Shown here piece after piece: positions 1-9,154 of a stretch of DNA of 28,010 bases. The notes under the pieces were generated by a model, which did not search any database, was not told where the DNA came from, and saw nothing but the letters and a program-made list of their open reading frames with translations. How positions within the stretch are numbered: the first letter of the stretch is position 1; each line of letters opens with the position of its first letter. The DNA is taken from NCBI GenBank assembly GCA_037447655.1, contig JBBHKE010002424.1, positions 1 to 28,010 on the forward strand, read 5' to 3'. The DNA comes from Zygnema cylindricum. Lineage: Eukaryota > Streptophyta > Zygnematophyceae > Zygnematales > Zygnemataceae. A program made the position numbers and the translations under genes.

Positions 1-3000
1 ACAAAAAGAGGTAAAAAAAAATCCAAACCATGTTTATTACACAATTTTGTGTTTGCGCTAACAACAATAGTGGTAACAAACACTTTATATTGTTAATGCT
101 CAAAAAAAAATTTGAAAAAAGACCCTAAACCATGTTTGTAACACAAATTTGAGTTTGCGCTAACAAAGATATTTGTAACAAACAACGCATATTGTTCGCG
201 GTCACAAAAAGAGGTAAAATAAAATCCAAACCATATTTGTAACACAAGTTTGTGTTTGCGCTTACAACAATAGTGGTAACAAACACTTTATATTGTTAAC
301 GCTCACAAAAATAGTTAAAAAAGACCCTAAACCATGTTTCTAACACAAGTTTGTGTTTGCGATAACAACAATAGTGGTAACAAACACTTTATATTGTTAA
401 CACTCACAAAAATAGTTAAAAAAGACCCTTAACCATATTTGTAACACAAATTTGATTTTGCGCTAACAAATATATTTGTAAAAAACAACATTTATATTTC
501 GTGATCACAAAAAGAGGTAAAATAAAATCCAAACCATGTTTATAACAGAAGTTTGTGTTTGCGATAACAACAATAGTGGTAACAAACACTTTATATTGTT
601 AACGCTCACAAAAATAGTTAAAAAATACCCTAAAACATGTTTGTAACACAAATTTGAGTTTGCGCTAACAAATATTTTTGTAACAAACAACGTTTATTGT
701 TCGCGGTCACAAAAAAGGTAAAATAAACTCAAAACCATGTTTATAACACAAGTTTGTGTTTGCGATACCAAAAATAGTGGTATCAAACACTTTATATTGT
801 AAATGCTCACAAAAATAGTTAAAACAAACCCTAAACCATGTTTGTAACACAAATTTGAGTTTGGGCTAAAAAAGATATTTGTAACAAACAACGCTTATTC
901 TTCGCTGTCACAGAAAGAGATAAAATAAACTCCGAACCATGTTTATAACACAAGTTTGTGTTTGCGCTACCAACATTAGTCGTAACAAATACTTTATATT
1001 GTTAACGCTCACAAACATATTTAATAAAACCCTAAACCATGTTTGTAACACAAATTTGAGTTTGCGCTAACACAGATATTTGTAAAAAACTACCTATATT
1101 GTTCGTCGTCACAAAAAAAGGTAAAATAAAATCCAAACCATGTTTATAACACAAGTTTGTGTTTGCGCTAACAAAAATAGTGGTAACAAACACTTTATAT
1201 TGTTAACGCTCACAAAAATGGTTAAAAAAAACCCTGAATCATGTTTCTAACACAAATTTGAGTTTGCGCTAACAAAGATATTTGTAATAAACAACGTTTA
1301 TTGTTCGTGTTCACAAAAAGAGGTAAAATAAAATCCAAACCATGTTTATAACACAAGTTTGTGTTTGCGCTAACAACAATAGTGGTAACAAACTCTTTAT
1401 ATTGTTAATGCTCACAAAAATGTTTAAAAAAAACCATAAACCATGTTTCTAACACAAATTTGAGTTTGCGCTAACAAAGATACTTGTAACAAACAACGTT
1501 TATTGTTGACGGTCACAAAAAGAGGTAAAATAAAAACCAAACCATGTTTATAACACAAGTTTGTGTTTGCGATAACAACAATAGTGGTAACAAACACTTT
1601 ATATTGTTAACGCTCACAATTATAGTTAAAAAAGACCCTAAACCATGTTTTTAACACAAGTTTGTGTTTGCGATAACAACAATAGTGGTAACAAACACTT
1701 TATGTTGTTAACACTCACAAAAATAGTTAAAAAAGACCCTTAACCATATTTGTAACACAAATTTGATTTTGCGCTAACAAATATATTTGTAACAAACAAC
1801 ATTTATATTTCGCGGTCACAAAAAGAGGTAAAATAAAATCCAAACCATGTTTATAACAGAAGTTTGTGTTTGCGATAACAACAATAGTGGTATTAAACAC
1901 TTTATATTGTTAATGCTCACAAAAATAGTTAAAAAAAACCCTAAACCATGTTTGTAACACAAATTTGAGTTTGCGCTAACAAGATATTTGTAACAAACAA
2001 CGTTTATTGTTCGCGATCACAAAAAGAGGTAAAATAAACTCAAAACCATGTTTATAACACAAGTTTGTGTTTGCGATAACAAAAATAGTGGTAACAAACA
2101 CTTTATATTCTTAATGCTCACAAAAATGTTTAAAAAATACCCTAAAACATGTTTGTAACACAAATTTGAGTTTGCGCTAACAAAGATATTTGTAACAAAC
2201 AACGTTTATTGTTCACGGTCACAGAAAGAGATAAAATAAACTCCGAACCATGTTTATAACACAAGTTTGTGTTTGCGCTAACAACATTAGTCGTAACAAA
2301 TACTTTATATTGTTAACGCTCACAAACATATTTAATAAATACCCTAAACCATGTTTGTAACACAAATTTGAGTTTGCGCTAACAAAGATATTTGTAAAAA
2401 ACAACCTTTATTGTTCGCGATCACAAAAAGAGGTAAAATAAAATCCAAACCATGTTTATAACACAAGTTTGTGTTTGCGCTAACAAAAATAGTGGTAACA
2501 AACACTTTATATTGTTAACCCTCACAAAAATGGTTAAAAAAAACCCTGAATCATGTTTCTAACACAAATTTGAGTTTGCAATGTTTATTGTTCGCGGTCA
2601 CAAAAAAGGTAAAATAAACTCAAAACCATGTTTATAACACAAGTTTGTGTTTGCTATACCAAAAATAGTGGTATCAAACACTTTATATTGTAAATGCTCA
2701 CAAAAATAGTTAAAACAAACCCTAAACCATGTTTGTAACACAAATTTGAGTTTGCACTAACACAGATATTTGTAAAAAACAACCTTTATTGTTCGTGGTC
2801 ACAAAAAGAGGTACAATAAAATCCAAACCATTTTTATAACACAAGTTTGTGTTTGCGCTAACATAAATAGTGGTAACAAACACTTTATATTGTTAACGCT
2901 CACAAAAATGGTTAAAAAAAACCCTGAATCATGTTTCTAACACAAATTTGAGTTTGCGCTAACAAAGATATTTGAAACAAACAATGTTTATTGTTCGCGA

Positions 3001-4185
3001 TCACAAAAAAGGTAAAATAAACTCAAAACCATGTTTATAACACAAGTTTGTGTTTGCGCTAACAAAAATAGTGGTTACAAACACGTTATATTGTTAATGC
3101 TCACAAAAATAGTTAAAACAAACCCTAAACCATGTTTGTAACACAAATTTGAGTTTGGGCTAAAAAAGATATTTGTAACAAACAACGTTTATTGTTCGCG
3201 GTCACAAAAAGAAGTAAAATAAACTCAGAACCATGTTAATAATACAAGTTTGTGTTGGCGATAACAGCAATAGTGGTAACAAACACTTTATATTGTTAAT
3301 GCTCACAAAAATAGTTAAAAATAACCCTAAACCATGTTTGTAACACAAATTTGAGTTTGCCCTAACAAAGATATTTGTAACAAACAACGTTTATTGTTCG
3401 CGGTCACAAAAAGAGATAAAATAAACTCCGAATCATGTTTATAACACAATTTTGTGCTTGCGCTAACAACATTGATGGTAAGAAACTCTTTATATTGTTA
3501 ACGCTCACAAACATATTTAATAAAAATCCTAAACCATGTTTGTAGCACAAATTTGAGTTTGCTCTAACAAAGATATTTGCAACAAACAACGTTTATTGTT
3601 CGCGGTCACAAAAAGAGACAAAACAAAATCCAAACCATGTTTATAACACAAGTTTGTGTTTGCGCTAACGACAATAGTGGTAATAAACACTTTATATTGT
3701 TAACGCTTACAAAAAGAGTGAAAAAAAACCCTAAACCATGTTTATAACACAAATTTGAGTTTGCGCTAAGAAAGATATTTATAACAAACAACGTTTATTG
3801 TTTGCTATCACAAAAAGAGGTAAAAAAATCTCCAAACCATGTTTATATACCTAGTTTGTGTTTGCGATAACAACAATAGTGGTAACAAACACTTTATATT
3901 GTTAACGCTTACAAAAATAGTTAAAAAAAACCTTAAACCATGTTTCTAACACAAATTTGAGTTTACGCTAACAAAGATATTTGTAACAAACAACGTTTAT
4001 TGTTCGCCGTCACAAAAAGAGGTAAAATAAACTCCAAACCATGTTTATAACACAAGTTTTTGTTTGCGCTAACAAAAATAGTGGTAACAAACAAATTTGA
4101 GTTTGCGCTAACAAAGGTATTTGTAACAAACAACGTTTATTGTTCGGCATCACAACAAGAGATAAAATAAAATCCGAACCATGTT
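1..4185. repeat. Satellite array I (101-bp unit, 202-bp dimer)
   Basis: Tandem array of about 41 units of ~101 bp in two alternating variants. Variant a has ACACAAGTTTGTGTTTGCG, then AATAGTGGTAACAAACAC and TATTGTTAACGCTCAC. Variant b has ACACAAATTTGAGTTTGCG, then GATATTTGTAACAAACAAC and TTGTTCGCGGTCAC. An a+b dimer is 202 bp, as shown by equivalent positions at 2017/2219 and at 3202/3404/3606. Alternation is broken in places: two a units in a row near 300-420 and 1610-1730, a ~30-bp deletion near 2579, and an a/b fusion near 4092. Units often carry AACCCTAAACC at the a-to-b junction. The array starts before the window and ends at about 4185, where copia sequence begins. Whether it is centromeric, subtelomeric or interstitial cannot be told from the sequence. 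Confidence 0.96.
300..2571. repeat. Higher-order repeat within satellite array I, period ~1311 bp
   Basis: Diagnostic variants recur at a fixed offset. CCCTTAACCATATTTG is at 426 and 1737. CACAGAAAGAGATAAAATAA is at 909 and 2220. CCCTGAATCATG is at 1232 and 2544. The offset is 1311-1312 bp, equal to 13 units of ~101 bp, an odd number explained by the a-a-b irregularity near 300-420. Approximate copies are 300-1260 and 1611-2571. A further displaced copy of the CCCTGAATCATG variant is at 2922. This shows segmental amplification by unequal exchange rather than simple dimer-by-dimer growth. Confidence 0.8.
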
Positions 4186-4334
4186 TATTACCTCTTTTAA
4201 TAGGTAATTAAAGTTATGAACTGTACTCGTCCAGATATAGCTGCAGTTGTAGGTGTCCTTAGTAGAAGTTTAAATGAACCAAGAAAGTGAGATTGGGAGG
4301 CTGCCAAAAGGGTGATGAGATATCTGGTGGGTAA

Positions 4335-4403
4335 AAGGGAATTATGGTTGCATTTGGGATGGGAGCGGTACAAGGGAATTATGGTTGCATTTGGGATGGG
4401 AGC
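4335..4403. repeat. 37-bp tandem duplication inside copy A1
   Basis: The segment starting AAGGGAATTATGGTTGC at 4335 recurs at 4372, giving a 37-bp period with the second copy matching for 32 bases. The equivalent region of copy A (8630-8665) has only one copy. This accounts for the 37-base change in alignment offset between A1 and A (4297 upstream of it, 4260 downstream). Confidence 0.9.
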
Positions 4404-4882
4404 CCACTAACATCACCACCATGAGTGATGCCAGTTATTGAGATGTGCCTTTAAGGCGGTGTACGACTCGATATGTGTTGCAAATAGGATCCGGTGCATA
4501 TTGTTAGAGTAGCAAGCAACAAAAAATAGTTGCTAAGTCCACTATGGAGGCTGAATACATGACTTCATGTGCTACCACCAAAGAATTAATGTAAGTTAAA
4601 TCTCTTATTCAAGAACTTGGGTTCATGAAGTCTGGAACTCAAAATGTTTTTTGTGATAATCAAGCTGCTATCTATATTGCAGCTAATCCGAAACATCACT
4701 TCAAAGCTAAGCATATGGATATAAGACTAAGCTTTGTCAGAGAGAAGGTTGAAAATAAAAATATTAAACTGGTTCATAAAACTGATAGACAAATGATTGC
4801 AGACATGATGACAAAACCAGTGCCTTCCCCTAAGTGGATTTATTGCAGAAAAACTGTGGATTAAAATTAAAAAGTGACTAGG

Positions 4883-4894
4883 AATTAAGGGGAG
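4883..4894 (+). other. Polypurine tract of family A (first copy)
   Basis: AATTAAGGGGAG lies directly before the TG that starts the LTR at 4895. The same tract is at 9143-9154 before the LTR at 9155. It is where plus-strand DNA synthesis is expected to begin in LTR retrotransposons, and it fixes the LTR start. Confidence 0.85.
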
Positions 4895-5040
4895 TGTTGA
4901 AAAGAGGTAATTAATAGTTCACTTCTCTATTTTTGTTTAACTTTAAAGAAAGAGAGTAAGGATCAAAGGCACGCCATGGCTGCCGCATATTTAGAAAGTG
5001 GCAGATTTTGAAGTAGAGAATATTTTACTAAAATGATGCC

Positions 5041-5106
5041 TAAATCAAGATTTGAACCTGGGTCTGTGGACTTCTATATAGTCGTACGTCTTAACCACTA
5101 AGACGT
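5041..5106 (-). other. tRNA-like domain in the family A 5' LTR (antisense)
   Basis: On the minus strand the block can be read as a tRNA relic: a D-arm-like CGTC/GACG stem closing an 11-base loop with AGTGGTTA, an anticodon-arm-like GACT/AGTC stem with a 7-base loop ATATAGA, and a B-box/T-arm-like GGTTCAAATC. The acceptor stem is not clean, so I do not call a functional tRNA. A homologous block with the GAT-TTGA-CCTGG core occurs at the same place in the other three family A LTRs. Most likely it is an old tRNA- or SINE-derived insertion in an ancestral LTR. Confidence 0.5.
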
Positions 5107-5308
5107 TATTGAAACGATACTCGTGACGGGTTTCAAAGATATATAAACATTAACGCAACAGCTAATTAACAACTGACTAACCAAAAGGAGCAATTCATGC
5201 ATGTACGCAAATCTGAACCGTGTAAAATATGTTTAGATCCGACGGCCGACATTATAGGCGCCACGAAAAGTGAGCTTTTGGCGGGATACGGAGATAGCGT
5301 CACGCGGT

Positions 5309-5460
5309 GCCACGTGGCGCCACATTATTTGATACCAGAAAAGATGGGAGGAGGAACCATGGCTTCCGATTTGACACGTGTCACCTTGTAGACCTTGTCG
5401 TACAATGGACGTACAATAAGTACATCGCCCATTGTACATTCTTGTACTATATAGTGTTCC
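5309..5460 (+). promoter_or_regulatory. Probable core promoter block of the family A LTR
   Basis: The block holds a G-box-type CCACGTGG at 5311-5318, another ACGTGT near 5375, a 9-base inverted repeat GTACAATGG/CCATTGTAC (5400-5408 and 5429-5437), and a TATA-like ACTATATAG near 5445-5455. The same order is conserved at 9571-9715 and, more diverged, in the copies at 11400-11560 and 26280-26750 (minus). CACGTG is the core bound by plant bZIP and bHLH factors; that this is the promoter is inferred. Confidence 0.5.
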
Positions 5461-5781
5461 TATTGGACTAGGGTTTAGTAGTAGGTGGTCGTGAGTAGGC
5501 AGACCAAGACTTAGTAATATTTAGGTACCTCTCTCTAAAAGAGCTTGTAACTATAAAGGTCATCTTTGACCAGCCATAATTTATTTTTATGGGAGAAAAT
5601 TCAGTGATTCTTTTTGCGTTTGACTTAGGGGAGTCTTGTCCTCACAGGGGTGAGGGTGGACAGAATAATTTTGTGCCTGGGCGGCACTTATTCAGTGGGA
5701 AAGTGGAAGGGGCAAATATTATCCTAGAGGCTTTACATAGGCTGCTCATTCTGTGGGTCAATGGAGACCACAAAAATTTCA

Positions 5782-5796
5782 GGTTATGAGCCCACC
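5782..5796 (+). other. Primer-binding site of family A, anticodon-arm tRNA-iMet type
   Basis: GGTTATGAGCCCACC follows the LTR end TTTCA directly. It matches 14 of 15 bases of the reverse complement of the plant initiator tRNA-Met anticodon-arm region (GGTGGGCCCATAACC, recalled from established tRNA sequence). The first base pairs at about tRNA nucleotide 39, the cleavage point known for the Drosophila copia half-tRNA primer. The usual plant copia site TGGTATCAGAGC, matching the tRNA 3' end, is absent. The ATG at 5786 lies inside this site and is in the gag frame. Confidence 0.75.
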
Positions 5797-6835
5797 CTCT
5801 AGGGTGCCCATATTTGATGGATCAGACTTTTTTTATTGGGAAATTATGATGGAGGGAGAACTATTTGAGAAGCATCTATGGGGCATAGTGTCTGGACAAA
5901 TTCGATGCACACCTCCACCTGGGTTTGGAGGGACACGTTTTTCTCGCGCCTCCGCCTCTATAGTTGGTAGAACAGTTGCCACCATCACCGAGGATGAAGA
6001 TGAGGAAGGAGAGGAGATTATCATGGAAGGAGAAAAGGGAGTAGTTGCAACTCAAGTGACACCATTGCCGAAGGCGATATCTGTAGCAGCACCACCAGCA
6101 ACAGCGACAAGGGTTCAGATCGAAAGATTAGAGTATGAAAAGTGGAACTACAAAGACAAGGTTGCTAAGCTCTTAATTTTTAAAAGTGTAGCAAAGGGCA
6201 TTGCCATTCCCCTTATGCATGTCAAATCTTCATCCCAGATTCGGATATCACTAGTTAACAAATATAAGAGTGGATCATTGCAGCAACAAGAGTTGGCGGA
6301 AAATAAAATTGCAGCTTATACTTATAAAAGAGGAAGTATGAATAATTATTGCAATGATTTAAGAGCATTATTTGGAGAGTTAGAGAGTGCAAGTAACTCA
6401 TGGTCTGAGAGACAAAGAGTGAACACATTAATGATGAAACTACCTGAAGAGTATGAGAATATCATTAACCGATTACATGACATAGGAGATAGCAATTGGA
6501 ATTGGGATGACACAGTGGGAATGATTTTAGTGAAAGAAAGCACCATAGAGCTTAGGAGAGGGTGTCCAAGTGTTCAAGCATTGTCTGCAGGAGCTGATTG
6601 GCGGAAGCGTGATGAGGAGAGAGGGAAAGATCCCTATCTAAACTTTGGTGGAAGAGGACAAGAAGGTGGCAGATTTGATAGACAGGGGAGAGGAACTTGT
6701 CGAGGAGGATTATGTCACTTCTGCAAGAAACCGGAACACTACATGGCAGATTGTGTCAAACTTGCAGATCTTCGACTGAAAGATGGTCAAGTAACCTCAA
6801 AGGACAGAGGAAAGAAAAAAGCTTTCATGACTTAA
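5786..6835 (+). CDS. gag: Family A Gag (nucleocapsid-type), upstream part of gag-pol
   Basis: The capsid/nucleocapsid region. The chosen start is the ATG inside the primer site, the first in-frame one (M-S-P-P-S-R-V-P-I-F-D-G), matching the GPPSR start common in copia Gag. The upstream ATG at 5761, homologous to the start in the 10839 copy, is out of frame by one base. An acidic linker (EDEDEEGEE near 6000) is followed by a helical UBN2-like Gag region (KVAKLLIFKSVAKGI through WNWDDTVGMILVKES). An Arg/Gly-rich stretch then leads to a CCHC zinc knuckle CHFCKKPEHYMADC (about 6713-6754), which would bind RNA. The frame ends at TAA 6833-6835, but pol continues in the same frame, so this stop probably splits an ancestral single gag-pol ORF. 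Confidence 0.85.
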   Translation: MSPPSRVPIFDGSDFFYWEIMMEGELFEKHLWGIVSGQIRCTPPPGFGGTRFSRASASIVGRTVATITEDEDEEGEEIIMEGEKGVVATQVTPLPKAISVAAPPATATRVQIERLEYEKWNYKDKVAKLLIFKSVAKGIAIPLMHVKSSSQIRISLVNKYKSGSLQQQELAENKIAAYTYKRGSMNNYCNDLRALFGELESASNSWSERQRVNTLMMKLPEEYENIINRLHDIGDSNWNWDDTVGMILVKESTIELRRGCPSVQALSAGADWRKRDEERGKDPYLNFGGRGQEGGRFDRQGRGTCRGGLCHFCKKPEHYMADCVKLADLRLKDGQVTSKDRGKKKAFMT

Positions 6836-8338
6836 GTTCTTGATGAGGAAGTGGAAGAAAAAACTGAATAAGAAAAGGAGCTTGAGGAGCTTCTTCTTAA
6901 TCCGAAAAACACTGAAAAGCATGTCGACATTCCACGGAGACAAAAGTGTGCTTTCGGAGATAAGAGGGAACCACCCGAGGATGGGTGGATCATATACTCA
7001 GGGGCTTAAATGCATATGTGCAAAGATAAGCGGTGGTGCACTAAACTGAGAAAGATCCCAACAGTTGAGATAGAGTACGGAGATGGTAGAGTAGAAACCA
7101 CAAGTCTTGTTTGAACTCTTGAATTGAAGGTTCTAGTTGATGGAAATGCCTCAATTCTAACACTCTCACACGTTGTTTACATTCCACAGCTTAGCAAGAA
7201 CCTAGTCTCAACAGCTGTCCTAGATGAAAAGGAGTTTGAAACAGGAACTAGGAAAGGAATCTTCACAGCAAGCTTTGATAATGAGGTTTATTTCATAGCT
7301 GAGAAGGGCAGTCAAGGAATGTTCAGAATTGTTCTTTGCAATGAAAAGAGTGTTCTCTACTCGTGTGCAAGTGAGATGATGCTTTGGCATAAAAGGTTGG
7401 GGCATGTGCATCTAGATAGATTAAAGAAAATGAAGAAAAAGGGAATAGTGGAGGGTATTACTTTTGAAGATGATGAGACCTTTGATGATTGTAGTGGATG
7501 TGCCCAAGGGAAGATTCATAGACTTCCATTTCCAAAGGCAACCACATTTAAGAGAGAGAAAGTATTAGATCTAGTTCACACTAATGTTTGGGGACCTGTT
7601 AGGTATGCTTCACATGGGGGGAAGAGATGGATGTTAACTATCACAGATGATTAGTCTAGATACACGAAGGTATACTTTCTCAGACATAAGTCAGAGGTAT
7701 TAAGATGTTTCAAAGAGTATAAAGTATGGAGTGAAAAACTACATGAAACCTCAATAAAAGAGATAAAAAGTGATAATGGGAAAGAATACACCTCAAGGGA
7801 ATTTGAAGAATATCTTAAAGAAGAACGAATTCATCATGAGAAAACTGTTCCCTATAATCCGGAACAAAATGGAGTAGCACAAAGAGTGAATAGAACTTTA
7901 GGAGATATGTCCAGAAGTATGTTAGGTGACAAGAGTATAGGGTTGCAGTTTTGGGCAAAGTCTATGAACTATGCTAATTTCATAAAAAATAGAGTCCTAA
8001 CTTCAGCAAATAAGGAGGAAACTCCATATGAGAGGTGGACAGGAAGAAAGCCTGATTTGTCTAGTTTGAGAGTGTTCGGAAGTCAAGTTAATAGTTTAGA
8101 TTCCGATAAGATCAAATGGAAGTTGGAAGGAAGAGGGAAACCAGGATATCTTGTAGGATATGATGAGAGCACAAAAAGATACCGGGTGTATGCCTTGAAA
8201 AAGAGAGATATAATTTTGGTAAAATACATAGTGGTGATGAATGAAGTGAAGTCCATTGATCCATTCAAATATAATAAGGAAGTCAAAATCATATTTGAAA
8301 CGGATCAATTTTCTGACTTTGACTTTGAAAATGAATAA
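6836..8338 (+). pseudogene. pol: Family A protease-integrase region with in-frame stops
   Basis: Continues in the gag frame. Stops are at 6869, 7007, 7112 and 7652, with the terminal one at 8336, and there is no frameshift. The aspartic protease motif usually DSGAS reads YSGA-stop (6995-7009), so the catalytic Asp and following Ser are lost. The GAG-pre-integrase and zinc-binding part is recognisable (LWHKRLGHVH, then CSGCAQGK). In the integrase core the first catalytic Asp is Asn (HTNVWGP, near 7580), the second Asp is kept (SDNGKEY), and the catalytic Glu is Gln (GVAQRVNRT), with the normal 35-residue spacing. The C-terminal part (RVFGSQVNSL, PGYLVGYDEST) runs to 8338, where the coding region jumps to the RNase H side. 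An inactive relic. Confidence 0.88.
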
Positions 8339-8346
8339 AATTTCAG

Positions 8347-9141
8347 ATGGAAAATGCAAACGGATGTACTACTCCTATGGATTTGAAAAAAGTGTTTGAG
8401 GGGAGTGAAGAGAGAGGAATATTGATCATTAATGATGAGATGGATGAGATAGAAAGAAAATTTATGGAAAATATTCCTTATCGGCATATTGTAGGCAGTT
8501 TAATTTATTTTATAAACTGTACCCGTCCAGATATAGCACCAGCTTTTGGTGTCCTTAGTAGAAGTCTAAATGAACCAAGAAAGAGAGATTGGGAGGCTGC
8601 CAAAAGGGTGATGAGATATCTGGTGGGGACAAGGGAATTATGGTTGCATTTGGGATGGGAGCACACTGACATCACCACCTGGAGTGATGCCAGTTATGGA
8701 GATGTGCCTTTAAGGCGGTGTATGATTAGATATGTGTTGCAAATTGGATCCGGTGCATGTTGTTAAAGTAGCAAGCAACAAAAAGTAGTTGCTCAGTCCA
8801 CTATGGAGGTTGAATACATGGCTTCCTGTGCTGCCACCAAAGAATTAATGTAAGTTAAATCTCTTATTGAAGAACTTGGGTTCATGAAGTCTGGAACTCA
8901 AAATGTTTTTTGTGATAATCAAGCTGCTATCTATATTGCAGCTAATCCGAAACATCACTTCAAAGCTAAGCATATGGATATAAGACTAAGCTTTGTCAGA
9001 GAGAAGGTTGAAAATAAAAATATTAAACTGGTTCATAAAACTGATAGACAAATGATTGCAGACATGATGACAAAACCAGTGCCTTCCCATAAGTTGATTT
9101 ATTGCAAAAAAAACTGTGGATTAAAATTAAAAAGTGACTAG
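8347..9141 (+). pseudogene. Family A RT 3' end and RNase H, after deletion of the RT core
   Basis: The reading starts in the segment that normally follows the RT palm (NANGCTTPMDLKK), then PYRHIVGSLIYFINCTRPDIAPAFGVLSRSLNEP, WEAAKRVMRYLVGTRELWL and the RNase H domain. RNase H acidic residues are visible in WSDASYGD, STMEVEYMA, FCDNQAAI and HMDIRL. It is in a different frame from the integrase region upstream. All RT motifs including YVDD are missing, so ~0.7 kb or more was deleted at about 8338-8347. Stops occur at 8764 (the SWSSK-equivalent codon) and in ELM*VKS near 8850. The second of these is shared exactly with the A1 fragment at 4208-4894, showing common descent from an already broken copy. 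Confidence 0.88.
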
Positions 9142-9142
9142 G

Positions 9143-9154
9143 AATTAAGGGGAG
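9143..9154 (+). other. Polypurine tract of family A (second copy)
   Basis: AATTAAGGGGAG directly before the TG of the LTR at 9155, identical to the tract at 4883-4894. Confidence 0.85.

Larger units (their letters stand above)
4208..4894 (+). pseudogene. Ty1/copia family A RNase H and 3' internal fragment (copy A1)
   Basis: The 3' end of a copia pol gene, starting abruptly after the satellite. Reading frames recover NCTRPDIA (end of the RT/connection region), WEAAKRVMRYL, and the RNase H end FCDNQAAIYIAANPKHHFKAKHMDIRLSFVREK...MIADMMTKPVP at 4625-4864. The RNase H Asp residues in FCDN and HMDI are present. The 3' part is almost identical, base for base, to 8884-9120 of the next copy. Breaks include a stop in PRK*DWEAAK, a stop at the SWSSK-equivalent codon (TAG near 4506), a stop in ELM*VKS, and a 37-bp duplication. 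It lies immediately upstream of a polypurine tract and an LTR, so it is the 3' end of an element sharing that LTR with the next copy. Not functional. Confidence 0.9.
4895..5781 (+). repeat. Family A 5' LTR (887 bp)
   Basis: It starts TGTTGAAAAGAGG after the polypurine tract and ends AAAATTTCA just before the primer site. The end is set by comparison with the LTR at 9155-10186, the minus-strand copy at 25835-27227 and the copy at 10839-11877. All share sequence up to TTTCA and diverge only after it. The first ~710 bp closely match 9155-9865. The last ~177 bp are instead closest to the 10839-11877 copy and lack a ~145-bp segment found at 9866-10186. The LTR contains GCCATGGCTGC, an antisense tRNA-like block, a CACGTG box, a TATA-like site and a gag-type ATG at 5761 that is out of frame because of one extra base. 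Confidence 0.85.

Noticed and set aside
505-3791. Repeated 61-66-codon antisense open frames in the satellite (e.g. 2202-2017, 2404-2219)
   Set aside because: They recur only because the 202-bp unit recurs. The unit is not a multiple of three, the frames are AT-rich hydrophobic readouts, many units lack them, and no upstream signals are seen.
1-4185. CRISPR-like array
   Set aside because: Units are contiguous ~101-bp repeats without unique spacers, and the context is eukaryotic.
5041-5106. Functional tRNA gene
   Set aside because: D- and T-arm-like parts exist but the acceptor stem does not close and the anticodon loop is not that of a standard tRNA; kept only as a tRNA-like domain.
5197-5439. 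Open frames on both strands inside the family A LTR (also at 9359-9652)
   Set aside because: They lie in the LTR promoter region, overlap each other and encode nothing recognisable.
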